Source: a bacterium
Lineage (GTDB): Bacteria; CG2-30-53-67; CG2-30-70-394
NCBI GenBank assembly: GCA_024278555.1
Contig: JAJRSX010000110.1
Coordinates: forward strand, 1-29,539
Direction of reading: 5' to 3'
DNA: 29,539 bases
Every line of letters begins with the position of its first letter. Position 1 is the stretch's first letter. Below, one piece after another: positions 1 through 8,091 of this stretch. The translations under genes and the position numbers were made by a program. Below the pieces are notes generated by a model. That model saw only the letters and a list, made by a program, of their open reading frames with translations. It had not been told where the DNA came from and did not search any database.

Positions 1-604
1 CGTCCGGGTCGAGGGCGGCGGCCCGTTGCAGGTGGGTGCGCGCCGCTTCGGTGCGACCGAGGCGTGCCTCGGCGAGGCCGAGGTTGCTCCACGCCGGCCC
101 GAGGTCCGGGCTGAGGGCGACGGCGGTCTCCAGCTCGGTGAGGGCCCGCTCGTTATCCCCGAGACGCAGGTAGGCGGCACCGAGGTTGGCGTGGCCGCGG
201 CCGTTGGCCGGATCGAACCGGACGCCGGCGGTGAGCAGCCGTGCCGCACGCCGGTCCATGTGGGCGTGGAGGGCGTCGCTGCCGCGCCGCACCAGGTCGG
301 CGGCCACCGCCTGACGGTCACTGGGGCCGCCCTGCCGGCGGATCTGGATGGGGATGTCGAGGCGGTCCGCATTCACCCCGGCGCCGGCTGTGGCAACCGT
401 CGAGGTGGTGGCCGCTTCGGCCCCACCGGCCGGCCGGGCGGACGGCTTCGGCAACGGCGCGAACGGCTCGTGGCCGGTGCGCTGGCTGGCGGCGATCTCG
501 CTCGCCAGGCCGTCGAGAGGGTCGGCGGCGGCGGGAGAGAGGGCGACGAGGACGACGCATGCGATCCACCCACCCCACCGCAATCGGTCCGGCGGGACGC
601 TCAT
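1..604 (-). CDS. TPR protein, MshN-like, C-terminus beyond the window
   Basis: The visible 201 codons begin with an N-terminal signal or anchor (basic start, then a hydrophobic stretch ending ALSPAAA at about residues 12-27). A low-complexity Pro/Ala/Thr linker follows to about residue 90. From about residue 100 there are tetratricopeptide repeats, recognisable from NGRGHANLGAAYLRLGDNER and PAWSNLGLAEARLGRTEAA. The start ATG overlaps the secretin stop as ATGA, with GGGAGAGA upstream as ribosome site. In MSHA loci a TPR protein (MshN) is encoded near the secretin gene, and TPR pilotins of T4P assist secretin assembly. By position and fold this protein is inferred to be periplasmic or inner-membrane anchored and to work with the secretin. 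The TPR assignment is firm; the MshN name rests on context. The 3' end lies outside the window. Confidence 0.8.
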   Translation of the reverse strand, partial: MSVPPDRLRWGGWIACVVLVALSPAAADPLDGLASEIAASQRTGHEPFAPLPKPSARPAGGAEAATTSTVATAGAGVNADRLDIPIQIRRQGGPSDRQAVAADLVRRGSDALHAHMDRRAARLLTAGVRFDPANGRGHANLGAAYLRLGDNERALTELETAVALSPDLGPAWSNLGLAEARLGRTEAARTHLQRAAALDPD

Positions 605-2241
605 TCGTCTCTCCCCCATGCGTGCTCCGCAGCCCACCCGAGACGTGGAGTCGCGCCACCGAAGTGGTAGGTCGGGGTACGCCGGCTCAGGGGGTAGTCG
701 GCGGCGAAGTCCTCACCGCCGCGGACGATCCGGGGGGTGAGGAAGATCACCAGCTCGGAGCCCTGCTTCACCTGTTTGGTATGACGAAACAGGGCGCCGA
801 CAAACGGGAGGTCGCCGAGCAGGGGGACCTGATCGACCTCGTCGCGATCCTCCTGGCGGATGAGGCCGGCGATCACCAGGGTCTCGCGATCCTTCAGGCG
901 GACCACCGTGTCGAGCTCGCGCACCTTGAGGATCGGCGCGTTGGCGAGGATGTCGGCCCCCTTGGCGCCCGGGGGAAAGACGTCCTCGCCGGCGAAGTCG
1001 GTGATGCTCGGGTGGACCCCCATGATGATGGTGCCGTCGTCGTCGATCCGCGGGACGATGTCGAGGACCACGCCGATGGTGTACTTCTCCTTGTCCACGG
1101 TGAAGTTGTCCTGCTGCACCCCCGCCTCGGTGTTGGTCTGTCGGTCGAGAGAGAAGAAGGTCTGCTCCTGCGCCACCTTGATCACCGCCGGCTGGTTGTT
1201 GAGCGCCGCCACCCGCGGGCTGGAGACCACCCGCACCTGCCCCTGGGTGGCGATCGCGTCGAGGACCACCGCCAGGTCACGCGAGGTCGCGCCGACACGA
1301 AAGGCGGTCTCACCGCCGCCGAGGTTCTGGGAGAGGATCGGCGCCTTCGCCAACAGGCCGGCGGCGCCGCCGGTGAGCGACCCGGTAAAGCCGCCGGCGG
1401 CCGAGGCGACCGCGGACCAGTCGACCCCGAGGCGGTGGGCGTCGTTGAGCTCCACCTCGACGATCTTCGCCTCGATCATCACCTGGCGGTCCATTGCCCC
1501 CTCCACCGCCTGGAGGTAGGCGGCGACGCGGTCCATGAGGGAGGCATCCGCGGTCACCAGGACGGTGCCGGCGTCGCGGTTCACCACCACCTGCGCCCGG
1601 CTCCCCTTGGCGTTCGCCCGCACCAGGGCGGTGAGCCCCGCCTCCACCGCGCTCCACAGGTCGATGGAGGCTTGACGGCTGATCTGGGTGGACGCCTGGC
1701 TCTGGTCGCCGCCGCCGCTGTCACCGGAGCCGCCCCCCTCGGCGCCCCCCCCGGAGGAGATGGTGAGGGTCGAGTGGCCGTCGCGTTTGGCGTTGAGGTA
1801 GTCGAGGTGGAAGGCGCGGGTGACCACCCCCGGCTGAAACACATGGACCCGCCGGCCGTCGATCTCGTAGGCGAGGTGGAGCGGGGTGAGGAGGGCGTCG
1901 AGGGCCTCCGGCAGGGTCATCTGCTTGAGGTCGGCGCTCACCCGGCCGCCGACCCCGGGGTCGAGGACGAGAGAGAAGGCCGCGTCTTTGGCCAGGAGCA
2001 TGAGGACGTCACGCAACCGCCCGCCGTTTACCGCCAGGGTGAACCGCTCGGGTGGTGGCGTCGGGGTGGGCTCGGCTACCTGCACCACCTCCATCTGCTC
2101 CGGGGCGACGTGGGGAGCCATGGTCGCCACCGGCGGCGAAGGGGGGGCGGGGGTCGGCGCCGGAGCGTGAGCGCAGGCGCAGATCGACAGGGCCGCCACC
2201 CACAGGCCACCCCGCCCGAACCATCGGTAAAGCCGTCTCAC
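601..2241 (-). CDS. mshL: Secretin lipoprotein, MshL/PilQ/GspD family
   Basis: This 546-residue protein would form the outer-membrane gate of the pilus or secretion machine. It starts with GTG directly after the stop of the previous gene, and a strong GGAGGTGA lies 7 bases upstream. The N-terminus is a lipoprotein-like signal (AALSICAC, Cys at about 21-23) followed by a Pro-rich linker. An STN-type domain follows (about 65-135, LRDVLMLLAKDAAFSLVLDP). The linker near 165-185 is Gly/Ser-rich. The C-terminal half is the secretin domain, with VRVVSSPRVAALNNQPAVIK and the family signature VPLLGDLPFVGALFRHT near residue 480. Length and layout fit MshL (about 550 aa) better than GspD (about 650 aa, several N domains). 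It lies in a tight operon between an MshK-like gene and a TPR gene. Confidence 0.93.
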   Translation of the reverse strand: MRRLYRWFGRGGLWVAALSICACAHAPAPTPAPPSPPVATMAPHVAPEQMEVVQVAEPTPTPPPERFTLAVNGGRLRDVLMLLAKDAAFSLVLDPGVGGRVSADLKQMTLPEALDALLTPLHLAYEIDGRRVHVFQPGVVTRAFHLDYLNAKRDGHSTLTISSGGGAEGGGSGDSGGGDQSQASTQISRQASIDLWSAVEAGLTALVRANAKGSRAQVVVNRDAGTVLVTADASLMDRVAAYLQAVEGAMDRQVMIEAKIVEVELNDAHRLGVDWSAVASAAGGFTGSLTGGAAGLLAKAPILSQNLGGGETAFRVGATSRDLAVVLDAIATQGQVRVVSSPRVAALNNQPAVIKVAQEQTFFSLDRQTNTEAGVQQDNFTVDKEKYTIGVVLDIVPRIDDDGTIIMGVHPSITDFAGEDVFPPGAKGADILANAPILKVRELDTVVRLKDRETLVIAGLIRQEDRDEVDQVPLLGDLPFVGALFRHTKQVKQGSELVIFLTPRIVRGGEDFAADYPLSRRTPTYHFGGATPRLGWAAEHAWGRDE

Positions 2242-2751
2242 CTAGTCACCTCCATCCGCCACCGCATCGGTCTCCCATGGCTGAAACTCAAGCCATTGGT
2301 CCCCGTGGGGGGTGGTCAGGCGCACCCCGGTGGGGGCGATCGCCGCCACCCGCCCGTCGCCGATCGGCTCACCGACCGCCACTGCCGTACCATCCACCAG
2401 CGCGGTGGTCCGCCCCTGGGCGGTCAGCACCCCCTGCAGGCGCGGCCCACGACGCGTCGCCACCACCGCACCGTGTCGCTGGGCGAGGTGGAAGGGATCC
2501 GCCGCCGCCAACCGCCGGTGCGAAGAGGGACGCGCCAGCCACGCCGTCATCCGTGCCTCCGGCGGGCCGACGGGCGAAGCCCGCTGCTCCACCTCCTCCG
2601 CCGCTGCCGGCGGCGCGAGGTCGACCGGCGCCACCTGCGCCACCGCCCGTGGCGACGCGTCACCCATGAAAAAGAGGACGTTGCGCACCACCGCCACCCC
2701 CGCCAGGACGAGGAGCACACCGACCACCACCGGCATCGGGATGCGGCTCAC
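2242..2751 (-). CDS. MshK/PilP/GspC-like inner-membrane periplasmic protein
   Basis: The protein has 169 residues and a GTG start that overlaps the previous stop as GTGA. An N-terminal transmembrane segment (about residues 6-25, MPVVVGVLLVLAGVAVV) is followed by an Ala/Pro/Glu-rich linker. The C-terminal domain (about 85-160) has the pattern LQGVLTAQGRTTALVDGTAV ... VGEPIGDGRVAAI ... GVRLTTPHGD. This is the small beta-rich fold of PilP, MshK and GspC homology-region proteins, which connect the inner-membrane PilMNO complex to the secretin. Its place just before the secretin gene matches mshK-mshL order. The sequence is short and divergent, so the exact family name is uncertain; the topology and context are clear. 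Confidence 0.75.
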   Translation of the reverse strand: MSRIPMPVVVGVLLVLAGVAVVRNVLFFMGDASPRAVAQVAPVDLAPPAAAEEVEQRASPVGPPEARMTAWLARPSSHRRLAAADPFHLAQRHGAVVATRRGPRLQGVLTAQGRTTALVDGTAVAVGEPIGDGRVAAIAPTGVRLTTPHGDQWLEFQPWETDAVADGGD

Positions 2752-3281
2752 GACGCCCCCCCCGGGTCCACCGGCAGGGCCACCAGGAAGGTGGCGGCGA
2801 CCTGGTCGCCGTAGCGGCGCAGGGAGATCCAGCGGCACACGGCGGTCTCCTGGGTCCGCTGGAGGCGGCCCCACAGGGCGGCGACCTTGGCGTACGGCGC
2901 CACCACCCGCATGGCAACCTGCTCCAGGTGGAGGCCGGTGGTCGGGTCGTTCTCCGTCCCCGGACGGCGGACCTCGACCGTGTCGATGGCCAGGGCGGTC
3001 GCCGCCCGCGCCACCGCCTCCAGAAAGGTGGCGGCGGCCCCGGGGCGCAATCGATCGCGCAGCCAACCCACCTGCTCCATGGCGTCGACGAGGTGGCCGG
3101 CGGCGAGCTCCTCCGCGTGGTCCGCCACCCGCTCCAGCTCCCCCTCCTCGGTGCGCCACCCCCGCAGGGTCGCGGCCGCCCCCACCCCCACCGGACGAAG
3201 GAGCACCAGCCACACCATCCCACCCACCACCGGCGGGAGGAGGAGGGCGAGGGTCGTACGGGCCCCAACGCTCAGCTTCAT
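2748..3281 (-). CDS. MshJ/PilO/GspM-like inner-membrane protein
   Basis: The protein has 177 residues. It has one transmembrane segment near the start (about 10-30, LALLLPPVVGGMVWLVLL), a helical coiled-coil-like stretch (about 35-90) and a small ferredoxin-like periplasmic domain ending in a valine-rich beta strand (QVAATFLVALPVDP). This is the standard layout of PilO and GspM, the scaffold partners of PilN/GspL. ATG overlaps the stop of the PilM-PilN gene by four bases, and its own stop overlaps the next GTG, so translation is probably coupled. The MshJ name follows from order I-J-K-L; sequence alone supports only PilO/GspM-like. Confidence 0.75.
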   Translation of the reverse strand: MKLSVGARTTLALLLPPVVGGMVWLVLLRPVGVGAAATLRGWRTEEGELERVADHAEELAAGHLVDAMEQVGWLRDRLRPGAAATFLEAVARAATALAIDTVEVRRPGTENDPTTGLHLEQVAMRVVAPYAKVAALWGRLQRTQETAVCRWISLRRYGDQVAATFLVALPVDPGGAS

Positions 3282-4828
3282 ACGCCACCCCCGTCGCCAA
3301 CCGAGAGCTTCACCTCGAAGGGGTAGGTGGTGGAAGCGCTGGTGAGGGTGAGGTGGCCGCTCCCCCCCACATCCGGGGGGACCCGCTGGCGGCTGGAGAG
3401 GTGCAGGTCAACCCCGGGGAGGACCTCGACGCGGCGCAGGAACCGTTCGTACACGGCCGCCGCCTCGGCCTGGCTCGCCGCGACCACCGCCCCGTCAACG
3501 GTACACCCCCAGCCGTGGTCGCCCCGTTCGAGGCGGCAGCCGAGGAGGAGGGCGTCGTCGGCCGCCACCCGGCCAAGGAGGGTCAGGAGCTCGGCGGGGT
3601 CGGGCCCCCGGCGCCGATGCACGACGGTCTTGAGGTAGCGGTCGATCTCGTTGCGCGCACTCACCAGCCGCTGGTAGTCGGGCTCCACCTGGCGCTCGAT
3701 CGCCTCCCGCCGCGCCACCGCCTTCGCCATTGCCGCCTGGTTGGCCGCCAAGCGATGGTTCAGATCGACGATCCGCGGCCCCCCCACCACCCCCGCTCCG
3801 ACCCACAGCAGGGCCGCCGCGGCCACCGCCGCCAGGCCGGCACGGGGGTGGCGCTCGTCCACGGTGCGCTTCGGGAAGAGGTCGAGGGTCGACGGCAGGA
3901 GGGTGGCGAGGGCGGCGCCGCGGGCGATCAGCCTGAGGGACTCCTCGCACCGCCCCTCCACCGCCTGGTCCGGGGGCAGGGTCTCCCACCCGAGGGGGAG
4001 GTCGAGGAGCTCGCGCATCTGCTGCTTCACCCACTCCCAGGTGCGCGGGATGCCGCCCATGATCGCCAGCTCGATGGGCCGCCGGCTCTCCCGCTTCACA
4101 TACAGGGCGGAGCGCTGGATCTCCACCGCCAGCCGTTCGAGCTGCGCCTGCTCGCCGCCGGTGGGGACGGTGCGGCCATCGGGGTCGGTTTCGGGCTCGA
4201 TGCCCCGCATCAAGGTGCGGCTGAACAGCAGCCTTCCCTCATCAAAGACCACAAAGCCGGTGTCGTGACGGCCGATGGTGATCTGCGCCACCCCCCCGAG
4301 GCCCTCGAGCTGGTCCGGTAGGCGCAGCCGCGCGAGGCCGGCCACCTGGGTGGTGGTGGCACACACCGGCGTGCATCGCGCCGCTAGAATCCCTGCCTCG
4401 GCGGCCGCGACCACTGCCGCGTCGGCGGTGGTCACCACGACATTGGAGGGTCCCCCCTCCGCGGTTGCGTGGACCTCGTACCCCCAGGTCGGCAGGACCC
4501 CCTCCCCGACCCGCGCCGCTACCTCCCGCTGGACCAGCAGCGGCAGGTGTTGCGGCTTCACCGGCGGCAGGCTGCAGATCCAGTGGTTGCACCAGTGGGC
4601 GGCGATCGCCACCCCCACCCGCAGCCGGCGCCACCCCCCCTTGCGGATCGCCTCCGCGAGCGCGGTGGAGAGGGCCGAGAGGTCGTCCTCCGGGTAGGCA
4701 AAGGTGATTCCCTCCCCCACCGATTCGATCCCGCCTGGCCCGACGACCAACTCCTGCACCACCCCGCGGTCGCGAAGGAGCCCCACCCCAAGGAGGCGGC
4801 CGCCCCCCTGCTTGCGCAGCCCCCTCAT
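3278..4828 (-). CDS. MshI-like protein: PilM actin-like domain fused to PilN-like domain
   Basis: In this 516-residue protein, residues about 1-310 resemble the cytoplasmic actin-like domain of PilM/GspL, with beta-strand blocks VVVTTADAAVVAAAEAG and GGVAQITIGRHDTGFVVFDE and a conserved tail motif LAIMGGIPRTWEWVKQQM. A single hydrophobic segment lies at about 328-347 (AGLAAVAAAALLWVGAG). The rest (about 350-516) is a coiled coil (LAANQAAMAKAVARREAIE) followed by a small periplasmic domain like PilN. In most T4P systems these are two proteins; here they form one chain, giving a GspL-like topology. The protein should join the ATPase in the cytoplasm to PilO in the periplasm. Start and stop both overlap neighbouring genes. 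Confidence 0.83.
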   Translation of the reverse strand: MRGLRKQGGGRLLGVGLLRDRGVVQELVVGPGGIESVGEGITFAYPEDDLSALSTALAEAIRKGGWRRLRVGVAIAAHWCNHWICSLPPVKPQHLPLLVQREVAARVGEGVLPTWGYEVHATAEGGPSNVVVTTADAAVVAAAEAGILAARCTPVCATTTQVAGLARLRLPDQLEGLGGVAQITIGRHDTGFVVFDEGRLLFSRTLMRGIEPETDPDGRTVPTGGEQAQLERLAVEIQRSALYVKRESRRPIELAIMGGIPRTWEWVKQQMRELLDLPLGWETLPPDQAVEGRCEESLRLIARGAALATLLPSTLDLFPKRTVDERHPRAGLAAVAAAALLWVGAGVVGGPRIVDLNHRLAANQAAMAKAVARREAIERQVEPDYQRLVSARNEIDRYLKTVVHRRRGPDPAELLTLLGRVAADDALLLGCRLERGDHGWGCTVDGAVVAASQAEAAAVYERFLRRVEVLPGVDLHLSSRQRVPPDVGGSGHLTLTSASTTYPFEVKLSVGDGGGV

Positions 4829-6018
4829 CCCACCACCTCCATCATCCGGTACATGGGGAGGAAGATGGAGAGGGCGACCCCGCCGACGATGCCGCCGAGG
4901 AGCGCCAGGAGGAGCGGTTGGAGGATCCCGAGGGTCGACTCGATCACCCGCGGCACCTCCTCCCGGTAGTAATGGTTAGCCCGCGCCAGGGTGGCGTCGA
5001 GGTCACCGGTCCGCTCGCCCACCTCCACCATCCGCTGAAAGAGCGGCGGGAAGCGGCCGGAGGCGGCCACCGCCACGGAGAGAGGCTCGCCGCGGGCGAC
5101 CCGGTCACGCGCCGCCAGGAGCGCCTCACGATAGATCGGCGAGGGGACCACCCCGGCGGTGAGATCGAGGGCCTTCAGCAGCCCGACCCCGGCGGTGTAG
5201 AGGAGGCCAAGGAGGTGGGCGGCGGCGGCCACCGCCAGCTCGGCGCGCAGGGTGCCGATCCACGGCAGGGCGAGGAGCAGGCGGTCGAGGAGGCGACGGC
5301 CGGTGGGAAATGCCTTGGCCGTCAACACCCCCCCTGCGACCAGCACCACCCCCCCTACAATCACCGGCCACTGGCCCTGCATGAAGTGGCTCACCCCCAC
5401 CACGACCCGGGTGGGGAGCGGCAGGTTGACCCCCGCCTGTTCGAAGATCGGGGCGAACTGCGGCACCACGAAGGTGAAGACGAGGACCACCAGGGAGGCT
5501 ACCGCCACCACCAGGGTGAGGGGATACGACACCGCCTTGCGCACCTGCCGCCGAAGCTCGATCTGGTACTCGAGGTCACTGGCGAGGTCGTTGAACCGCT
5601 CCGCCAGGCTCCCGGTCGCCTCCCCCGCCGCCACCACCTGCACGTAGGTGTCGGGGAAGGCGAGCGGGAAGAGGGCGAGGGCCTCGGAGAGGTCACCGCC
5701 GCCGCGGACGCGCTCGTAGAGGGTGGTGAACATCTCCCGCTGGCGCGGCGGAGCATGGTCGATCAAATCCTCCAGGGCGGTGAGCAGCCCGATCCCGGCA
5801 CCGAGGACCGTGGCCAGGTGGTGGGTCACCTCCAGCCGCTCGCCGCGGGAGAGGGCGACGCCATGGTTGAGGCGACGGCCACGCTCCGGCCGGGCGGTGA
5901 GCAGAAAGAGGTCCTGCGCCCGTAGCTGCGCATAGAGCGCCTGCTCGTCCGCCGCCTCCACCACCCCGCCGGTGGCCTCCCCGGTGGCGGTGGCCGCCTG
6001 ATATCGAAAGATCGCCAT
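4825..6018 (-). CDS. mshG: Inner-membrane platform protein, MshG/GspF/PilC family
   Basis: The start is set at MAIFRYQAATATGEA, which gives 397 residues, the usual family size (about 400). Longer upstream reading into the 6019-6255 repeat-rich gap is implausible. Two homologous cytoplasmic helical domains are visible (about 60-180 and 265-380), each containing the family pattern around EALALFPLAFPDTYVQVVAAGEATG and SVAVAASGRFPPLFQRMVEVGE. The latter sits before GERTGDLD. Transmembrane regions lie near 160-190, 210-235 and at the C-terminus (LLLALLGGIVGGVALSIFLPMY). GspF/PilC proteins sit above the assembly ATPase and help extract pilin from the membrane. Its stop overlaps the next ATG as ATGA. 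Family assignment is firm; the MshG name follows from context. Confidence 0.93.
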   Translation of the reverse strand: MAIFRYQAATATGEATGGVVEAADEQALYAQLRAQDLFLLTARPERGRRLNHGVALSRGERLEVTHHLATVLGAGIGLLTALEDLIDHAPPRQREMFTTLYERVRGGGDLSEALALFPLAFPDTYVQVVAAGEATGSLAERFNDLASDLEYQIELRRQVRKAVSYPLTLVVAVASLVVLVFTFVVPQFAPIFEQAGVNLPLPTRVVVGVSHFMQGQWPVIVGGVVLVAGGVLTAKAFPTGRRLLDRLLLALPWIGTLRAELAVAAAAHLLGLLYTAGVGLLKALDLTAGVVPSPIYREALLAARDRVARGEPLSVAVAASGRFPPLFQRMVEVGERTGDLDATLARANHYYREEVPRVIESTLGILQPLLLALLGGIVGGVALSIFLPMYRMMEVVG

Positions 6019-6066
6019 GGGTCGCCTCGCTCGCCGCCTTATCGGTGAGCCACGCAGGGGACAAAA

Positions 6067-6093
6067 CCACGAAGGACACGAAGACCACGAAGG
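6067..6093. repeat. Three tandem 9-bp units (CCACGAAGG type)
   Basis: CCACGAAGG, ACACGAAGA and CCACGAAGG follow each other without spacers in the gap between the ATPase and platform genes. Short periodic tracts of this kind recur in intergenic DNA of many environmental bacteria. A second tract of three 9-bp units with different sequence lies at 22238-22264. Confidence 0.7.
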
Positions 6094-6103
6094 GCGGGCC
6101 CCC

Positions 6104-6190
6104 GGTAGGAGGGGGCCATGCCCCCGACCCCGGCCCGGAGGGCCGGCCGGCGCCACCGGCGCCGGATCGCGGGTGCAACCCGCTCCTACC
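6104..6190. repeat. REPIN-like pair of inverted REP elements
   Basis: On the plus strand the element opens with GGTAGGAGGGGGCC and ends with CCCGCTCCTACC. The two REP-like units are therefore head to head, each with its own stem (GGGGGC..GCCCCC, and GCGGGTTGCACCCGC on the opposite strand) and a palindromic GC-rich centre. This is the layout of REPINs, which are mobilised by RAYT transposases (TnpA_REP family) encoded elsewhere. The element lies between the minus-strand ATPase and platform genes and may form an mRNA hairpin there. It occupies most of the non-coding stretch 6019-6255; the rest of that stretch shows no gene. Confidence 0.75.
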
Positions 6191-6255
6191 GGTGTGCCCG
6201 GCCACGGCGGTGAGCCAACTCTGGCGTGCATGGCGCGGCGGTCACCACGCGGTGG

Positions 6256-7962
6256 TCATGTAACTCGGGCCACCTCTTCCAACGTCGTCACCCCCACCAT
6301 CGCCTTCTGGATCCCGTCCTGCCTGCACAGGGCCATACCGTTGGCCACCGCGGCGGCCTGGATCTCGGCGCTGCTTGCCTGCTTGTGGACCATCTCACGG
6401 ATGGCGTCGTCGACCACCAGGACCTCGAAGATCGCCGCCCGGCCGCGGTAGCCGCTCTGGTGGCAGGCGTCGCAGCCGGTGCCGCGAAAGAAGGGGAGGC
6501 CGAAGGCCTCGGCCATCCCCAACCGGGTGAGCTCCGCCTCGGAGTAGTCGACCGGCGCGGAGCACCGATTGCAGACCTTGCGCACCAGCCGCTGGGCGAT
6601 CACCGCGTTTACCGACGACGCCACCAGGTAGGGGGCGATCCCCATGTCGATCATCCGGGGCAGGGCTCCGGCGGCGTTGTTGGTGTGCAGGGACGACAGG
6701 ACGAGGTGGCCGGTGAGGGCCGCGCGCACCCCCAGCTCGGCGGTCTCGTGGTCGCGCATCTCCCCCACCAGGATCACGTCCGGGTCCTGCCGCAATAGCG
6801 CCCGGAGGCCGGCGGCGAAGGTCATGCCGGCGGCGGGGTTCACCTGGGTCTGGCGGATGATCGGCAGGCGGTACTCCACCGGATCTTCGAGGGTGAAGAT
6901 CGACCGGTCCATCGAGTTCAACGCCGATAGGGCGGTGTAGAGGGTGGTGGACTTGCCCGAGCCGGTGGGGCCGGTGACCAGGAGGACCCCGTTGGACCTG
7001 GCGATCAAGCCCTGGAAGAGGTTGAGGTGGTCGGGGGAGAAGCCGAGCTCCTCCACGGAGAGGACGACCCCCGACTGGTCGAGGATGCGGATGACCACGT
7101 TCTCCCCGTGGATCGTGGGGAGGGTGGAGAGGCGCAGATCGACCTCGCGATCCCCAACCTGGATGCCGATGCGACCGTCCTGGGGCACACGGGTCTCGGC
7201 GATATTGAGATCGGCGAGGATCTTCAGCCGCGCCACCACCGCACGCGCCAGGCGGACGGGGAGGACCGCGGTCTGGCGCAGCATCCCGTCGAGGCGCAGG
7301 CGCACCCGCAGCACCCGCTCCTCGGGCTCGATATGGATGTCGGTGGCCCGCTCGTCGATGGCGTCGCGCAGAAGCTGATCCACGAGGCGGATCAGCGGGG
7401 TGTCCTGCCCCTGCTCCACCGCCGCGGCGTCGTCGTCGAGGTGGGCGAGGACCTCCTCGGTGATCTGCTCCAGGGAGGCGGTGTGGCGCTGGTAGGAGCG
7501 ATCGATCGCCTGGTCGATCTCCTGACGCGACGCCCCCACCACCTCGACCTCCACGCCGGCAACACGCTCCACCTCGTCCACCGCCACCACGTCAAAGGTG
7601 TCGGCCATCGCCACCTGCAGGACGCCCTCCTGCAGGGCGATGGGGATCAGGTGGTGGCGGCGGGCGATCTCCTCGGGAACGCAGGCAACCGCCTCGGCGT
7701 CGATGACGATGAACTCCAGACGCACCCGGCGGCTTCCCGCCTCATCCGCCAGCACCGCCTCGACCACCTCCTCGGCGACAAAACCGAGGTCGACCAAGAC
7801 CTTGCCGAGGAGCTCGCCGGTGCGCTGTTGCTCGCGCAGGGCGACGTCGAGCTGGGTGCGGCTGAGGTGGCCGGCGACCACCAGCCGCTCGCCGAGGGGG
7901 AGGGGCCGACCCCCGGCAGCAGGGGCGGGCGACGAAGGTGCGGCGGTCGGCTGGTTGCTCAT
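6256..7962 (-). CDS. mshE: Pilus assembly ATPase, MshE/PilB/GspE family, with MshEN-like N domain
   Basis: The protein has 568 residues; the ATG is preceded by GAGGTGAG. Residues about 21-75 carry two consecutive repeats, PLGERLVVAGHLSRTQLDVA (22-41, extending to LREQ) and LLGKVLVDLGFVAEEVVEAV (51-70). They match the LGxxLVxxG...L..AL..Q pattern of MshEN c-di-GMP-binding domains, although the leading Arg of the first motif is not in register. The ATPase core has Walker A GPTGSGKST (331-339), Walker B with Asp box DPDVILVGEMRD, and His box LHTNNAAGALPRMIDMG. A tetracysteine zinc site is formed by Cys464, 467, 497 and 500 (CNRC, CDAC). This is an extension-type ATPase; no PilT-like retraction gene is visible. 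A repeat-filled gap separates it from the platform gene, but strand and role argue for one operon. Confidence 0.95.
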   Translation of the reverse strand: MSNQPTAAPSSPAPAAGGRPLPLGERLVVAGHLSRTQLDVALREQQRTGELLGKVLVDLGFVAEEVVEAVLADEAGSRRVRLEFIVIDAEAVACVPEEIARRHHLIPIALQEGVLQVAMADTFDVVAVDEVERVAGVEVEVVGASRQEIDQAIDRSYQRHTASLEQITEEVLAHLDDDAAAVEQGQDTPLIRLVDQLLRDAIDERATDIHIEPEERVLRVRLRLDGMLRQTAVLPVRLARAVVARLKILADLNIAETRVPQDGRIGIQVGDREVDLRLSTLPTIHGENVVIRILDQSGVVLSVEELGFSPDHLNLFQGLIARSNGVLLVTGPTGSGKSTTLYTALSALNSMDRSIFTLEDPVEYRLPIIRQTQVNPAAGMTFAAGLRALLRQDPDVILVGEMRDHETAELGVRAALTGHLVLSSLHTNNAAGALPRMIDMGIAPYLVASSVNAVIAQRLVRKVCNRCSAPVDYSEAELTRLGMAEAFGLPFFRGTGCDACHQSGYRGRAAIFEVLVVDDAIREMVHKQASSAEIQAAAVANGMALCRQDGIQKAMVGVTTLEEVARVT

Positions 7963-7997
7963 GAGGAGCTCACCTCATCCGACGCGGGCCTCGCCGC

Positions 7998-8042
7998 CCC
8001 AAACGGAAGCCGCCCCAAGATCGCGGCGGACTGCCGTTTGGG
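7998..8042 (-). repeat. Large imperfect hairpin between prepilin and ATPase genes
   Basis: Arms CCCAAACGG and CCGTTTGGG (9 bp, perfect) enclose a second imperfect stem GCCGCC/GGCGG around CAAGATCG. It lies in the 128-bp gap after the prepilin stop and before the ATPase start, next to a REP element. In the transcript it would form a stable structure that could terminate or stabilise the abundant upstream prepilin message. No U-tract follows on the minus strand, so simple intrinsic termination is not supported. Confidence 0.65.
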
Positions 8043-8060
8043 TTTACAGGCGCATCCCAC

Positions 8061-8091
8061 GGTTGAATCGCGGGCACGGCCCGCTCCTGCC
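8061..8091 (-). repeat. REP-like element abutting the prepilin stop codon
   Basis: Read on the minus strand this is GGCAGGAGCGGGCC, then GTGCCCGCGATTC, with stem GCGGGC/GCCCGC. It shares the head (GG[T/C]AGGAGC) and the ATTC/ATC-type tail with the units at 6104-6190 and 27907-27931. Its first base belongs to the TAG stop of the prepilin gene. Confidence 0.7.

Noticed and set aside
2312-4321. Long plus-strand frames across the pilus genes
   Set aside because: They consist of Arg/Pro/His-rich low-complexity sequence, whereas the minus strand shows overlapping, motif-bearing PilM/N/O/P-type genes.
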